Below the pieces are notes generated by a model that had not been told where the DNA came from, ran no database searches, and was given only the letters and a program-made list of their open reading frames with translations. A stretch of DNA of 64,000 nucleotides from JAFEDN01 sp963697455 (GTDB lineage Bacteria; Pseudomonadota; Gammaproteobacteria; Coxiellales; Coxiellaceae): assembly GCA_963697455.1 (NCBI GenBank), contig CAVOOI010000035.1, positions 124,001 to 188,000 on the forward strand. The letters are read 5' to 3'. Position numbers and translations under genes: made by a program. This document shows, in pieces, positions 8,281-17,433 of this stretch (positions are counted from its first letter, which is position 1; each line of letters opens with the position of its first letter).

Positions 8281-9798
8281 ATGTTAAATAACGTTTTTCC
8301 CATCTTAAGTATCTTGATTTGGCTGCCGGTGCTCGGCGCTGTGGCAGCGTTATTCTGCAAAGAAAAGCGCGCCAATTTAGCGCGGAGCATTGGATTAGGG
8401 GTGATGATCATTAGTATCGCGTTGTGCGTCCCTCTGTATGCGCACTTTGATTCGACTAGCGCCGCCTTACAATTTACTGAACATCTTAACTGGATTCCCG
8501 CCTTAAAAATTAACTATGATTTAGGAGTTGACGGCATTTCCATGCCATTAGTCATATTGACCTGCTTCACTACATTATTGATTATCCTAGCGTCCTGGAC
8601 GATGGTGCATGAAAAAGTAGTGCAATATGTCGCTACTTTTTTAGTGATGCAAGGAATGATGGTGGGTGTATTTGCTGCCGCTGATTCCATGCTGTTTTAT
8701 TTTTTTTGGGAAGGCACTTTAATCCCCATGTATTTAAGCATCGGCATTTGGGGTTCTCAAAACCGTTCTTACGCGGCGATCAAATTTTTCTTGTATACTT
8801 TTTTTGGTTCAGCGTTATTACTGGTTGCCTTACTTTATTTACGATTGCAGGCGGGTAGCTTTTTAATTACGGATTTTTATCTCCTGAAAATCGCATTAAG
8901 CGCGCAGATCCTAATTTTTATTGGATTTTTCCTCGCTTTCGCCATTAAAGTGCCGATGTTTCCTTTTCATACTTGGTTGCCGCATGCGCATACCGAAGCC
9001 CCAGCCGGCGGTTCAGTTATTTTAGCTGCTCTAATGTTAAAATTGGGCGGGTACGGCTTTCTGCGTTTCACCATGCCGATTGTGCCGGATGCTTGCCGGA
9101 CCCTGGAATGGGTGATGATAGTGCTGTCACTCATAGCGGTGTTGTATATCGGTTTGGTAGCCATAGCCCAGGTCGACATGAAGCGCTTAATTGCATACTC
9201 TTCCGTTGCGCACATGGGTTTTGTCACCCTCGGCTGTTTTTTGCCGTTCGTTATCATGCAAAAAACTTTGAATCATGATAGCGCGGTATTAGGTGTTGAA
9301 GGCGCCGTAGTGCAAATGATTGCTCACGCCTTTGGCTCGGGCGCGCTGTTCTTGGCGTTTGGCGCTTTATACAACCAAATGCACACCCGGTTACTGAAAG
9401 ATTTTGGCGGCGTAGCGAATGTCATGCCGATTTTTGCAGCGTTTTTCTTGTTGTTTGTCATGGCTAACGTCGGTTTGCCGGGAACGTCGGGATTTGTGGG
9501 TGAATTTTTAGTGATTACCAGTTCATTTCAATCAGGATTTTGGGTGACTTTCTTTGCGGCCTCCACTTTAATTACCGGCGCGGCTTACAGTCTGTGGATG
9601 TACCGGCGGGTATTTTATGGAGAAGTGGTCCATGAGGATGTGCGCCAATTACATGATATCGGCAGTATCAATATTGTAGTATTCGCATTATTGGCAGTAT
9701 CTATTTTGCTGCTGGGAATATACCCTAATGCATTGTTAAATGTGGTTCATGCTTCTGCGAGTCATTTAGTGGAATTGACTACGCAGTCGCGTTTATGA
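8281..9798 (+). CDS. nuoM: NADH-quinone oxidoreductase subunit M
   Basis: NuoM is an ND4-type antiporter-like subunit of complex I. The 505-residue polytopic protein contains FFWEGTLIPMYLSIGIWG (essential Glu near residue 144) and the signature LPHAHTEAPAGGSVILAAL with LMLKLGGYGFLRF following (residues about 233-260). Length matches the family. It begins 10 bp after nuoL and lies 16 bp before nuoN. Confidence 0.96.
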   Translation: MLNNVFPILSILIWLPVLGAVAALFCKEKRANLARSIGLGVMIISIALCVPLYAHFDSTSAALQFTEHLNWIPALKINYDLGVDGISMPLVILTCFTTLLIILASWTMVHEKVVQYVATFLVMQGMMVGVFAAADSMLFYFFWEGTLIPMYLSIGIWGSQNRSYAAIKFFLYTFFGSALLLVALLYLRLQAGSFLITDFYLLKIALSAQILIFIGFFLAFAIKVPMFPFHTWLPHAHTEAPAGGSVILAALMLKLGGYGFLRFTMPIVPDACRTLEWVMIVLSLIAVLYIGLVAIAQVDMKRLIAYSSVAHMGFVTLGCFLPFVIMQKTLNHDSAVLGVEGAVVQMIAHAFGSGALFLAFGALYNQMHTRLLKDFGGVANVMPIFAAFFLLFVMANVGLPGTSGFVGEFLVITSSFQSGFWVTFFAASTLITGAAYSLWMYRRVFYGEVVHEDVRQLHDIGSINIVVFALLAVSILLLGIYPNALLNVVHASASHLVELTTQSRL

Positions 9799-9814
9799 CC
9801 TCGTTGGAGAGGAT

Positions 9815-11251
9815 ATGACGTTTGCTGATTTATTATCGATTTTACCTGAATTCTTTTTAGCGGTGATGACTGCGGTTGTCCTGTTAGTAGGCGTTTTTGC
9901 GCCTAAAAAGCCGCAATGTGCTTATTACCTGGTGCAGATAAGTTTAATTATTGCCGCAATGCTAACGGTGTATAGTTTTCATGCTTTAGGCAATGTGACC
10001 ACATTCTCCTTTAATCATAGTTATGTAGTGGACCACTTTGCGGTGGTATTGAAATTATTCGTCTACTTAATCTCTTTTGTGGCGTTTTTATATGCCCGTA
10101 ATTACAATCACGAACGTTTTATCCTTAACAATGAGTTTCACGTCCTGGCTCTATTAAGCGTTATCGGCATGGTCGCGCTTATTTCGGGATATAATTTATT
10201 AACTTTATATTTAGCATTGGAATTATTGTCCTTACCCTTGTATGGGCTGGTCGCTTTACAACGGGCCAAGATGCGTTGCGTTGAAGCCGCTATGAAATAT
10301 TTTGTCGTCGGCAGCTTGGCTTCCGGAATGTTGCTATATGGGATCTCGATATTATTTGGCGTTGCCCACAGTTTAGATCTGGGACAAATTGCGCATGCAG
10401 TTGCGCAGCTACAGGGCAGCGGGAACTTAATGCTGATTTTTGCTTTGGTATTTATTATCGCAGGCATGGCATTTAAAGTCGGAGCGGTGCCGTTTCACAT
10501 GTGGGTTCCAGATGTGTACGATGGTTCGCCCACCTCGGTGACATTATTAATCAGCGCAGCGCCGAAAATAGCGGGGCTGGCTCTGTTCATACGCATATTG
10601 GTAGTAGGACTACCTGGGCTATTCGCGCAATGGCAGCAAATTATCTTGGTTATCGCCATTTTGTCTATCGCCTTAGGCAATATCGTCGCCATTGTGCAGG
10701 TCAATATCAAACGGCTCTTGGCATACTCTTCAATCGCGCACATGGGATATATGTTGTTAGGTTTGGCATGTGGGACTCCGGCAGGTAATTCCGCGGCTAT
10801 TTTTTATGTGATTACTTATAGTCTGATGAGTCTAGGGGCTTTTGGTATGATTGCTTTAATGAGCCGGGCAGGGTTCGAAGCCAATAATATCGAAGATTAT
10901 GCCGGGCTGAATCATCGCAGTCCTTGGTTAGCTTTTATGATGTTGATTTTGATGTTTTCGCTGGCAGGTGTTCCGCCGCTAGTCGGTTTTATCGCCAAAT
11001 TAGGGATTTTAAATGCCCTGGTCGAAGTCCATTTAACCTGGGTTGCCGTAGTGGCGATTATTTTTGCCATCGTCGGCGCTTATTACTATATTCGCGTAGT
11101 AAAGGTTATGTATTTTGATCAACCTTTAGCAGCGGAAGTGATTGCCTGTCCTCGGGACACAAAAATAGCCATTACTATTAATGGCTTAGGGATACTATTA
11201 TTGGGGATTTTTCCGGGAGCGTTGTATGGCCTATGTCAGGGTCTTTTTTAA
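9815..11251 (+). CDS. nuoN: NADH-quinone oxidoreductase subunit N
   Basis: NuoN is the ND2-type antiporter-like subunit of complex I. The 478-residue protein has the membrane Glu in LALELLSLPLYGLVALQR (around residue 134) and the conserved MWVPDVYDGSPTSVTLLIS block, followed by AAPKIAG with the pumping Lys around residue 250. GGAGAGG sits just upstream of the ATG. It is the last gene of the nuo cluster; no hairpin terminator follows, and the next promoter starts only 12 bp beyond the stop. Confidence 0.96.
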   Translation: MTFADLLSILPEFFLAVMTAVVLLVGVFAPKKPQCAYYLVQISLIIAAMLTVYSFHALGNVTTFSFNHSYVVDHFAVVLKLFVYLISFVAFLYARNYNHERFILNNEFHVLALLSVIGMVALISGYNLLTLYLALELLSLPLYGLVALQRAKMRCVEAAMKYFVVGSLASGMLLYGISILFGVAHSLDLGQIAHAVAQLQGSGNLMLIFALVFIIAGMAFKVGAVPFHMWVPDVYDGSPTSVTLLISAAPKIAGLALFIRILVVGLPGLFAQWQQIILVIAILSIALGNIVAIVQVNIKRLLAYSSIAHMGYMLLGLACGTPAGNSAAIFYVITYSLMSLGAFGMIALMSRAGFEANNIEDYAGLNHRSPWLAFMMLILMFSLAGVPPLVGFIAKLGILNALVEVHLTWVAVVAIIFAIVGAYYYIRVVKVMYFDQPLAAEVIACPRDTKIAITINGLGILLLGIFPGALYGLCQGLF

Positions 11252-11262
11252 CTCGGCGCCTA

Positions 11263-11291
11263 TTGACATGCCCTCGCGCTTCTGATAGAAT
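11263..11291 (+). promoter_or_regulatory. Strong sigma-70-type promoter of the 332-aa orphan gene
   Basis: TTGACA (11263-11268), a 17-bp spacer, then TAGAAT (11286-11291): near-perfect consensus, placing transcription start about 45 bp before the ATG at 11342. It shows that the downstream orphan gene is transcribed separately from nuoN. Confidence 0.8.
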
Positions 11292-11341
11292 TTCGCCAAT
11301 AAGAGATTTTTTAACTATTAATCCAACAGAGAGTTTACAAT

Positions 11342-12340
11342 ATGACTAGAGTTCAACAAGCTAATACTGAAGCGGCTAACCGCTTAGATGAAAGTCAAAA
11401 GAAAAATACTAACACCAATAAACAGTTTTTGGTTAGTTTGGAAGCTTTGAAAATTGAAGCTTCTTTTAATGATTTTTTAGAGGAATCTGATAAGGAAGAG
11501 GCTCGCAAACAACGCGTGATATTAGCTAACTCCAAATTAGCTTCTTCTACTGAGCCGCAATATCAATTAGCTCCGGCGATCATACCTAGTGTAACCCCAG
11601 TCGTTACCCATTTTAATGACCATTTGGACGATAAACCATTTCAAGCTTTATTGGACGCAATTAATAAAATCAAGAATCCGGTTCATCGCCAGATATTGAC
11701 TGCAACTGTGCAGCAAATAGGTCCTCAAGCATTTGCTCAAGCTGCTGTTAGGGCGTCTGCTAAAGCTCAACAACAAAGCGATGTAAATTCTAAACCACCA
11801 GCTCAAAACCCGGATTTCCGACCTGCTCCATCAGCTCCCGCTGGCAGAGAGAACGATGTCAATGCACAAGCTAATATGCGGTCTGTTCCTACCCAATCAA
11901 CTACGCAAAAGAGTCAGAATACATTGACGCCTTCTAAGCAAAAAAAATCTACGCAAGAGCAACCGAAAGAAGGAATAGAAGACGAATTCTTAAAGCTTAT
12001 CTCAATACTGGAAGTGCAACCGCAATCAGCAATGTTTTATATGTTACAAGACCCCGCGCTCAACCTTTTGGGATGTTTGAAGAATGAGTGCCGGAAGAAG
12101 GGTTTTGATCGAGGTGATTTTGAAACATTCATGACTGACAGTGGACCTCAATTCACTATAATACTTTCTTCAACTTATGATCTAAATAGAAAGGCAATTG
12201 TTACCACTAATATTGTGAGTTTTGCAGAGAATATTCATACATTCACTGCGGAAAGGCTTGCTGCTGACAAAGCTGATAAATTAAAATCTAAATTTGGCAG
12301 TACTCCTACTCCCGAGCCAATTCCTTATCGTCGTAAATAA
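11342..12340 (+). CDS. Hypothetical protein with Q/P/S-rich linker, possible effector
   Basis: I do not recognise this 332-residue protein. It has no signal peptide or membrane segment. Residues 1-60 are charged and look coiled-coil-forming (TRVQQANTEAANRLDESQKK); about 60-125 form a compact helical region with DKPFQALLDAINKIKNPVH; about 130-215 are Gln/Pro/Ser/Thr-rich and probably disordered; about 216-305 form a second domain (EDEFLKLISILEVQPQS...). The tail is basic (PIPYRRK). It is expressed as a single gene, with a consensus promoter upstream and a strong terminator downstream, inserted between nuoN and the initiator tRNA. In a host-associated bacterium the architecture fits a translocated effector, but no secretion signal can be proven by eye. 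Confidence 0.75.
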   Translation: MTRVQQANTEAANRLDESQKKNTNTNKQFLVSLEALKIEASFNDFLEESDKEEARKQRVILANSKLASSTEPQYQLAPAIIPSVTPVVTHFNDHLDDKPFQALLDAINKIKNPVHRQILTATVQQIGPQAFAQAAVRASAKAQQQSDVNSKPPAQNPDFRPAPSAPAGRENDVNAQANMRSVPTQSTTQKSQNTLTPSKQKKSTQEQPKEGIEDEFLKLISILEVQPQSAMFYMLQDPALNLLGCLKNECRKKGFDRGDFETFMTDSGPQFTIILSSTYDLNRKAIVTTNIVSFAENIHTFTAERLAADKADKLKSKFGSTPTPEPIPYRRK

Positions 12341-12355
12341 TCTGTTTAGTTAACT

Positions 12356-12383
12356 CCGGGGCGTTCTGCCCCGGTTTTTTTTT
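12356..12383 (+). terminator. Intrinsic terminator of the 332-aa orphan gene
   Basis: The perfect 7-bp GC stem CCGGGGC/GCCCCGG with a 5-nt loop is followed by nine T residues, 15 bp after the stop codon. This is the clearest terminator in the window. Confidence 0.92.
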
Positions 12384-12407
12384 CCTCTCTTCTGTCAAAT
12401 GATTACC

Positions 12408-12436
12408 TTGATTTTATAAACCAATTCATGTAGTAT
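12408..12436 (+). promoter_or_regulatory. Promoter of the initiator tRNA and rimP operon
   Basis: TTGATT (12408-12413), a 17-bp spacer, then TAGTAT (12431-12436) lie just upstream of the tRNA at 12448. The position is right for a tRNA primary transcript with a few leader bases. Confidence 0.65.
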
Positions 12437-12447
12437 TGCTTTTCTAT

Positions 12448-12521
<74 letters not shown>

Positions 12522-12540
12522 CGAACAAATTATAAGGGGA

Positions 12541-12561
12541 AAGGGCCATAGGCCCTTTTTT
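12541..12561 (+). terminator. Hairpin with T-run between tRNA-fMet and rimP
   Basis: AAGGGCC and GGCCCTT form a stem with loop ATA, followed by T residues, only 10 bp before rimP. It may partially terminate transcription after the tRNA or act as a processing/attenuation site controlling rimP-nusA-infB. Confidence 0.75.
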
Positions 12562-12570
12562 ATTGCGTAA

Positions 12571-13056
12571 ATGATGATTGGCGAGCTTCAAAAGATGATT
12601 GAACCCGCAGTTGCGGCCCTCGGATACGAGCTATGGGGTTGCGAATGGGTCAGTATGGGGAAGAATCGCCAGCAGTTACGGGTATACATCGATCGCGAAC
12701 AGGGTGTTAATATCGATGATTGCGCCAAAATAAGCCGTCAAATTAGCGCTATTTTTGAGGTGGAAGATCCCATTCAAGGTCATTATGTCCTGGAGGTTTC
12801 TTCCCCAGGTATTGAGCGGTCATTATTTACGATGGCGCATTGTCAGCGCTACATTGGCCATCCGGTTAGCCTCCGTTTACGGGCCCCAAAAGAGGGTCGC
12901 CGTAATTTTAGCGGTATATTAAAATCTGCGGCGGATGAACGCATCATCCTAGAGTTAGATGACGAAACTACGCTGGAGATAGCGTGGCGCGATGTTGATA
13001 AAGCCCATTTAGTGGCTAAGCCCGCGAATCGCACTGGTGGCCGGACTAAGCTTTGA
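12571..13056 (+). CDS. rimP: Ribosome maturation factor RimP
   Basis: RimP is needed for 30S subunit maturation. The 161-residue protein shows EPAVAALGYELWGCEWVSMG, INIDDCAKISRQISAIFEVEDPI-type sequence, and YVLEVSSPGIERSLF, the family hallmark. It has an N-terminal alpha/beta domain and a C-terminal Sm-like domain. The start is ATG at 12571 or 12574; no Shine-Dalgarno is visible because the terminator hairpin directly precedes it. nusA follows after 9 bp. Confidence 0.95.
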   Translation: MMIGELQKMIEPAVAALGYELWGCEWVSMGKNRQQLRVYIDREQGVNIDDCAKISRQISAIFEVEDPIQGHYVLEVSSPGIERSLFTMAHCQRYIGHPVSLRLRAPKEGRRNFSGILKSAADERIILELDDETTLEIAWRDVDKAHLVAKPANRTGGRTKL

Positions 13057-13065
13057 GAGGATACT

Positions 13066-14565
13066 ATGAACAGTAAAGATATTTTATTGATGGTACAGTC
13101 TCTTTCTAATGAGAAAGGCGTCAGCGCTGAAGCGATTTTTCAATCGATCGAGGCGGCGCTTGCTACAGTTGCAGCCAGACGTTATGACGGCGAAGACGTG
13201 CATATCCGTGTCGCTATCGACCGGAGAACCGGAGACTATGAGGCGTATCGCTGCTGGACGGTAGTACAAGACGAAGAATCGCTGGAAGATCCGGCAAGAG
13301 AAATTGTACTAGCCGAGGCGAAGAATGTCGATTCGGAGCTGAGTGTTGGCGATGTGATCGAAGAAAAAATTGAACGTCCTGAATTTGGCCGGATCGCTGC
13401 GCAACAAGCCAAACAAGTCATTGTCCAAAAAGTAAGAGAAGCCGAACGCGGTAAAATTATCGATCAATATCGTGCCCGAGTCGGTGACTTAGTGATTGGG
13501 GTAGTGAAGAAAGTCACCCGTGAACATATTATTTTGGATATGGGTGAGAATGCTGAAGCATTGTTGTCGCGTGAAGAAATGCTACCGAGAGATGTTTTCC
13601 GGGTGAATGACCGTGCGCGTGGATTACTGTACGCCGTGCGTGATGGCAAGCGTGGGCCTCAATTGGCCCTGAGCCGCACTCGTCCTGAACTGTTAGTGGA
13701 ATTATTTAAAATTGAAGTCCCGGAAATCAGCGAGGAAGTCATTGAGATCAAGGGCGCTGCTCGCGATCCAGGGTCTCGCGCCAAAATTGCGGTTAAGACT
13801 AACGACGGACGCATTGATCCAGTAGGCGCCTGCGTCGGTATGCGCGGCTCGCGTGTCCAAGCTGTTTCTAACGAATTGGGCGGAGAACGCATCGATATCG
13901 TACTATGGGATGATAACCCTGCACAATTTGTGATTAATGCCATGGCTCCGGCGGAAGTGTCTTCCATTGTCGTCGATGAAGATTCTCACAGTATGGATAT
14001 TGTGGTGATGGAAGATCAATTAGCGCAAGCGATTGGCCGCGGCGGCCAAAATATCCGTTTAGCAACGGACTTGACTGGCTGGAAGCTGAATGTCATGACT
14101 GAAAAAGAAGCGGCTTCCAAGCATGAAAGTGAAACTGAACGCTCTAAGAAACTGTTTATGGAAAAATTAGATATCGAGGAAGATGTCGCCGAATTTTTAG
14201 TGAGCGAAGGTTTCACTAATTTAGAAGAAATCGCTTACGTGCCTGCTGCAGAATTATTGAAGTTAGAAGGGTTAGACGAAGAAACCGTCACTGAATTACA
14301 ACAGCGTGCTAGCGATGTGCTGCTCACTCAAGAGATCGCCACTGAAACTGCCCGTACTGGGCCGCAACCTGCTGCGGATTTATTGGCGGTCGAAGGGATG
14401 ACTGAGCAATTAGCACTGCGTTTAGCTGAAAAAGGCGTGACTACTCGCGAAGAACTGGCTGAACATGCCGTGGATGAGTTGACCGAGCTACTGCCTGACC
14501 TTAAAGCAAAATCCGCCGCAGAGTTAATTATGCATGCCCGCGCACATTGGTTTGAAGAAAAATAA
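13066..14565 (+). CDS. nusA: Transcription termination/antitermination factor NusA
   Basis: NusA binds RNA polymerase and modulates pausing, termination and rRNA antitermination. The 499 residues show the N-terminal RNAP-binding domain (1-125), an S1 domain (about 135-200, GDLVIGVVKKVTREHIILDMG), KH domains (EIKGAARDPGSRAKIAV and GRGGQNIRLATDLTGW), and two C-terminal acidic repeats (about 365-420 and 440-499) of the gammaproteobacterial long form. GAGAGG precedes the ATG. The gene is followed by infB after 10 bp. Confidence 0.97.
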   Translation: MNSKDILLMVQSLSNEKGVSAEAIFQSIEAALATVAARRYDGEDVHIRVAIDRRTGDYEAYRCWTVVQDEESLEDPAREIVLAEAKNVDSELSVGDVIEEKIERPEFGRIAAQQAKQVIVQKVREAERGKIIDQYRARVGDLVIGVVKKVTREHIILDMGENAEALLSREEMLPRDVFRVNDRARGLLYAVRDGKRGPQLALSRTRPELLVELFKIEVPEISEEVIEIKGAARDPGSRAKIAVKTNDGRIDPVGACVGMRGSRVQAVSNELGGERIDIVLWDDNPAQFVINAMAPAEVSSIVVDEDSHSMDIVVMEDQLAQAIGRGGQNIRLATDLTGWKLNVMTEKEAASKHESETERSKKLFMEKLDIEEDVAEFLVSEGFTNLEEIAYVPAAELLKLEGLDEETVTELQQRASDVLLTQEIATETARTGPQPAADLLAVEGMTEQLALRLAEKGVTTREELAEHAVDELTELLPDLKAKSAAELIMHARAHWFEEK

Positions 14566-14575
14566 AGGGGAGAAA

Positions 14576-17053
14576 ATGGCGGATATCAGTATTATAGAAC
14601 TCGCTAAGTTAATTCATTCAACTCCCGAGCGCTTATTGGAACAATTACAAGAAGCCGGTGTTGCAGTCAATAATATTAAACAAAGCATCTCGCCTGACCA
14701 AAAGCGGCAACTATTGTTGCATCTGCAAAAAGCGCGGTCTGCCGCCGCGGCAGTAGACACCGCGGCCGAGACGACTACTGCAGCAAAAAAACGTGGCAAA
14801 CTGACTCTGCAGCGCAAAAGTGTGGGAATCGTCAAACAAGGTAAGAAAAGCGTTAACGTAGAATTTCGCGCTAAACGTACTTATACCAAACCGGTTGTGG
14901 CCACTCCTGTGGAGCCTCCCGCCCCACCGCAAACACCGCCTCCCGCTATTGAAACTGTAGCCGAAAAAACTCAGCCTGAACCTTCTCAGACTGAAAAGAT
15001 CACCCAACCCATACCAGAAACTCCTGGATCTGAACCGGTTGAAGCTAATCTAAAACCTGAAGCCTCCGAAGAAGATTCTTTAACCAAGGCTAAGAAAAAA
15101 GAAAAAAGCCGGCGTGATGCGCGAGAAGTTCGCAAGCCTTTCCGTCCAGAGTTAGTGTTGGAAGAAGAAGTCGAACAAGACGAACCTTTTAATAAATCTA
15201 AGTTTCCCAGACGCAAGCGAAAAATGGCAAAAGAGTCGGGTATTCAAAAAAGTACTGCCGCTCTCGAGCAAAGCTTTGCTAAACCGACTGCGCCGGTAGT
15301 GCGGGATGTACCCATTCCAGAATCGATTACAGTCGCTGATTTGGCGCGTAAAATGTCAGTTAAAGCTGCCGAAGTCATCAAAGTCATGATGAAGATGGGA
15401 GCAATGGCCACTATCAATCAAATGCTGGATAAAGATACGGCCACCCTAGTGGTTTCCGAAATGGGTCATAATCCCGCGCCAATGCAAGCTACTCTGGAAG
15501 AAGATTTAGTCTTGAGTGAAGAAGTGAGCCAGGTTGAGCCGGTAACCCGCGCGCCAGTGGTCACTATTATGGGCCATGTCGATCATGGTAAAACTTCATT
15601 ACTCGATTATATTCGCCGTACCAAAGTCACTACCACCGAAGCCGGCGGCATCACCCAACATATTGGCGCTTACCGGGTGCAAGTGGAAAAGGGCACGATT
15701 TGTTTTTTAGATACACCGGGCCATGAAGCATTTACCGCAATGCGTGCACGCGGCGCGCAATGCACCGATATCGTTATTTTAGTGGTAGCCGCCGATGATG
15801 GCGTGATGCCACAAACCATTGAAGCCATCCAGCATGCCAGAGCAGCTAAAGTCCCGATTATTGTTGCGATTAATAAAATGGATAAACATGGGGCTGACCC
15901 GGACCGGATCCGCACCGAATTATCTCAACATGGCGTGATGTCCGAAGATTGGGGTGGCGATACCATGTTCCAGCCCATCTCAGCCAAAACCGGCCAAGGC
16001 GTAGCTGAGTTACTGGATCGTATTTTATTGCAGGCTGAGGTACTCGAACTCAAAGCAGTGCCCACCGGCCCGGCTAAAGGAATCGTTATCGAGTCGCGCT
16101 TAGACAAAGGTTTGGGGCCAGTCGCCTCCGTATTAATTACCCGCGGGGAATTACGGAAAGGGGATATCGTTTTAGTAGGCCGTGAATATGGCCGGGTCCG
16201 CGCCATGATCAGTGATCAAGGTCAAGATTGCTCGGTGGCGGGGCCTTCCACGCCAGTGGAGCTATTGGGCTTATCCGGCACGCCTTCCGCCGGTGATGAA
16301 ATGATGGTCGTGGCGGATGAACGCAAAGCGCGGGAAATTGCCCAGTTCCGTCAAGGTAAATACCGGGAAGTGCGTTTGGCCAAACGCCGGACTGCTCATT
16401 TAGAGGGAGTGTTTGAACAATTGCAAGAAGGCAAGCGCGCCATTCTTAATGTCGTTTTAAAAGCGGATGTGCAAGGGTCTGTGGAAGCAATTACCGATTC
16501 TCTCAACAAGATCACCACGGATATTGCGAAAATAAATATTATTTCCAGCGGCATCGGCGCAATTACTGCGTCGGATATTAATTTAGCGATTGCTTCACAA
16601 GCCATTGTGATTGGTTTTAACGTCCGTGCTGATGCTACCGCCCGGCAAGTAGCCGCGAATGAAAACGTCGACCTGCGTTACTACAGTATTATTTACACTT
16701 TGTTAGATGAAGTGAAGTCGGCCTTGAGCGGTCTACTGTCTCCGACCCGGCAAGAAAAAATTGTTGGCTTAGCGGAAGTGCGTGAAGTATTCAGAGCCAC
16801 TAAACATGGCACCATTGCTGGTTGTATGATTTCCGAAGGTTATTTGCGACGAAATTTACCAGTACGGGTTTTGCGTAATAATGTCGTAGTTTTTGACGGC
16901 CATCTCGAATCTTTGCGCCGGTTCAAAGATGATGTCAGCGAAGTGCGTCAAGGTAATGAATGCGGAATTGGGATCAAAGGATATAATGACATCCGAGTTG
17001 GCGATCAAGTCGAAACTTATGAAATTGTTACCGTGAAACGTACCTTAGCCTAA
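14576..17053 (+). CDS. infB: Translation initiation factor IF-2
   Basis: IF-2 is the GTPase that brings fMet-tRNA to the 30S subunit and promotes subunit joining. The start at 14576 (MADISIIELAKLI) is chosen because GGGGAG lies 4 nt upstream; an earlier in-frame ATG is inside nusA. The 825 residues comprise an N-terminal IF2_N module, a charged linker (about 60-240), a second IF2_N-like module (ESITVADLARKMSVKAAEV), the G domain with GHVDHGKT (around 332-339), DTPGHE (around 379) and NKMD (around 432), and domains II to C2, the fMet-tRNA binding part. The initiator tRNA gene lies at the head of the same operon. Confidence 0.97.
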   Translation: MADISIIELAKLIHSTPERLLEQLQEAGVAVNNIKQSISPDQKRQLLLHLQKARSAAAAVDTAAETTTAAKKRGKLTLQRKSVGIVKQGKKSVNVEFRAKRTYTKPVVATPVEPPAPPQTPPPAIETVAEKTQPEPSQTEKITQPIPETPGSEPVEANLKPEASEEDSLTKAKKKEKSRRDAREVRKPFRPELVLEEEVEQDEPFNKSKFPRRKRKMAKESGIQKSTAALEQSFAKPTAPVVRDVPIPESITVADLARKMSVKAAEVIKVMMKMGAMATINQMLDKDTATLVVSEMGHNPAPMQATLEEDLVLSEEVSQVEPVTRAPVVTIMGHVDHGKTSLLDYIRRTKVTTTEAGGITQHIGAYRVQVEKGTICFLDTPGHEAFTAMRARGAQCTDIVILVVAADDGVMPQTIEAIQHARAAKVPIIVAINKMDKHGADPDRIRTELSQHGVMSEDWGGDTMFQPISAKTGQGVAELLDRILLQAEVLELKAVPTGPAKGIVIESRLDKGLGPVASVLITRGELRKGDIVLVGREYGRVRAMISDQGQDCSVAGPSTPVELLGLSGTPSAGDEMMVVADERKAREIAQFRQGKYREVRLAKRRTAHLEGVFEQLQEGKRAILNVVLKADVQGSVEAITDSLNKITTDIAKINIISSGIGAITASDINLAIASQAIVIGFNVRADATARQVAANENVDLRYYSIIYTLLDEVKSALSGLLSPTRQEKIVGLAEVREVFRATKHGTIAGCMISEGYLRRNLPVRVLRNNVVVFDGHLESLRRFKDDVSEVRQGNECGIGIKGYNDIRVGDQVETYEIVTVKRTLA

Positions 17054-17061
17054 AGTAGTGT

Positions 17062-17433
17062 ATGCCTAAATCTTCTAAACGAACTCGCCAGGTGGCGGAT
17101 ATGATTCAGCGTGAATTATCTACTGCTTTACGTCAAGATATTAAAGATCCACGTCTAGCCAATTTAGTCATTACCGATGTGGCGGTATCTCCTGATTTGC
17201 GAGTCGCTAAAGTTTATTTTACTTTAATTAACGCCGATGAATTAGCGCCAGCCCAGCTCGCGTTACGCAATGCCGCTGGCCATTTTCGCCATATTATTGC
17301 TACCCATATCGATTTGCGTTACGCCCCCACGCTGAATTTTTACTACGATGAAACTGCAGCGAAGGCAGAGCAGTTAGATCAGTTAATCAAGCAAGCAGAA
17401 AAGAAAACCCATGAATCCTCCAGCTCGGATTAA
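17062..17433 (+). CDS. rbfA: 30S ribosome-binding factor RbfA
   Basis: RbfA is a KH-fold factor for late 16S rRNA processing and cold adaptation. The 123 residues contain RTRQVADMIQRELSTALRQDIKDPRL, VTISxVxVS-type sequence (VITDVAVSPDLRVAKVYFT) and the late APTLNFYYDET motif. It lies 8 bp after infB and overlaps truB by 23 bases, consistent with translational coupling. Confidence 0.95.
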   Translation: MPKSSKRTRQVADMIQRELSTALRQDIKDPRLANLVITDVAVSPDLRVAKVYFTLINADELAPAQLALRNAAGHFRHIIATHIDLRYAPTLNFYYDETAAKAEQLDQLIKQAEKKTHESSSSD

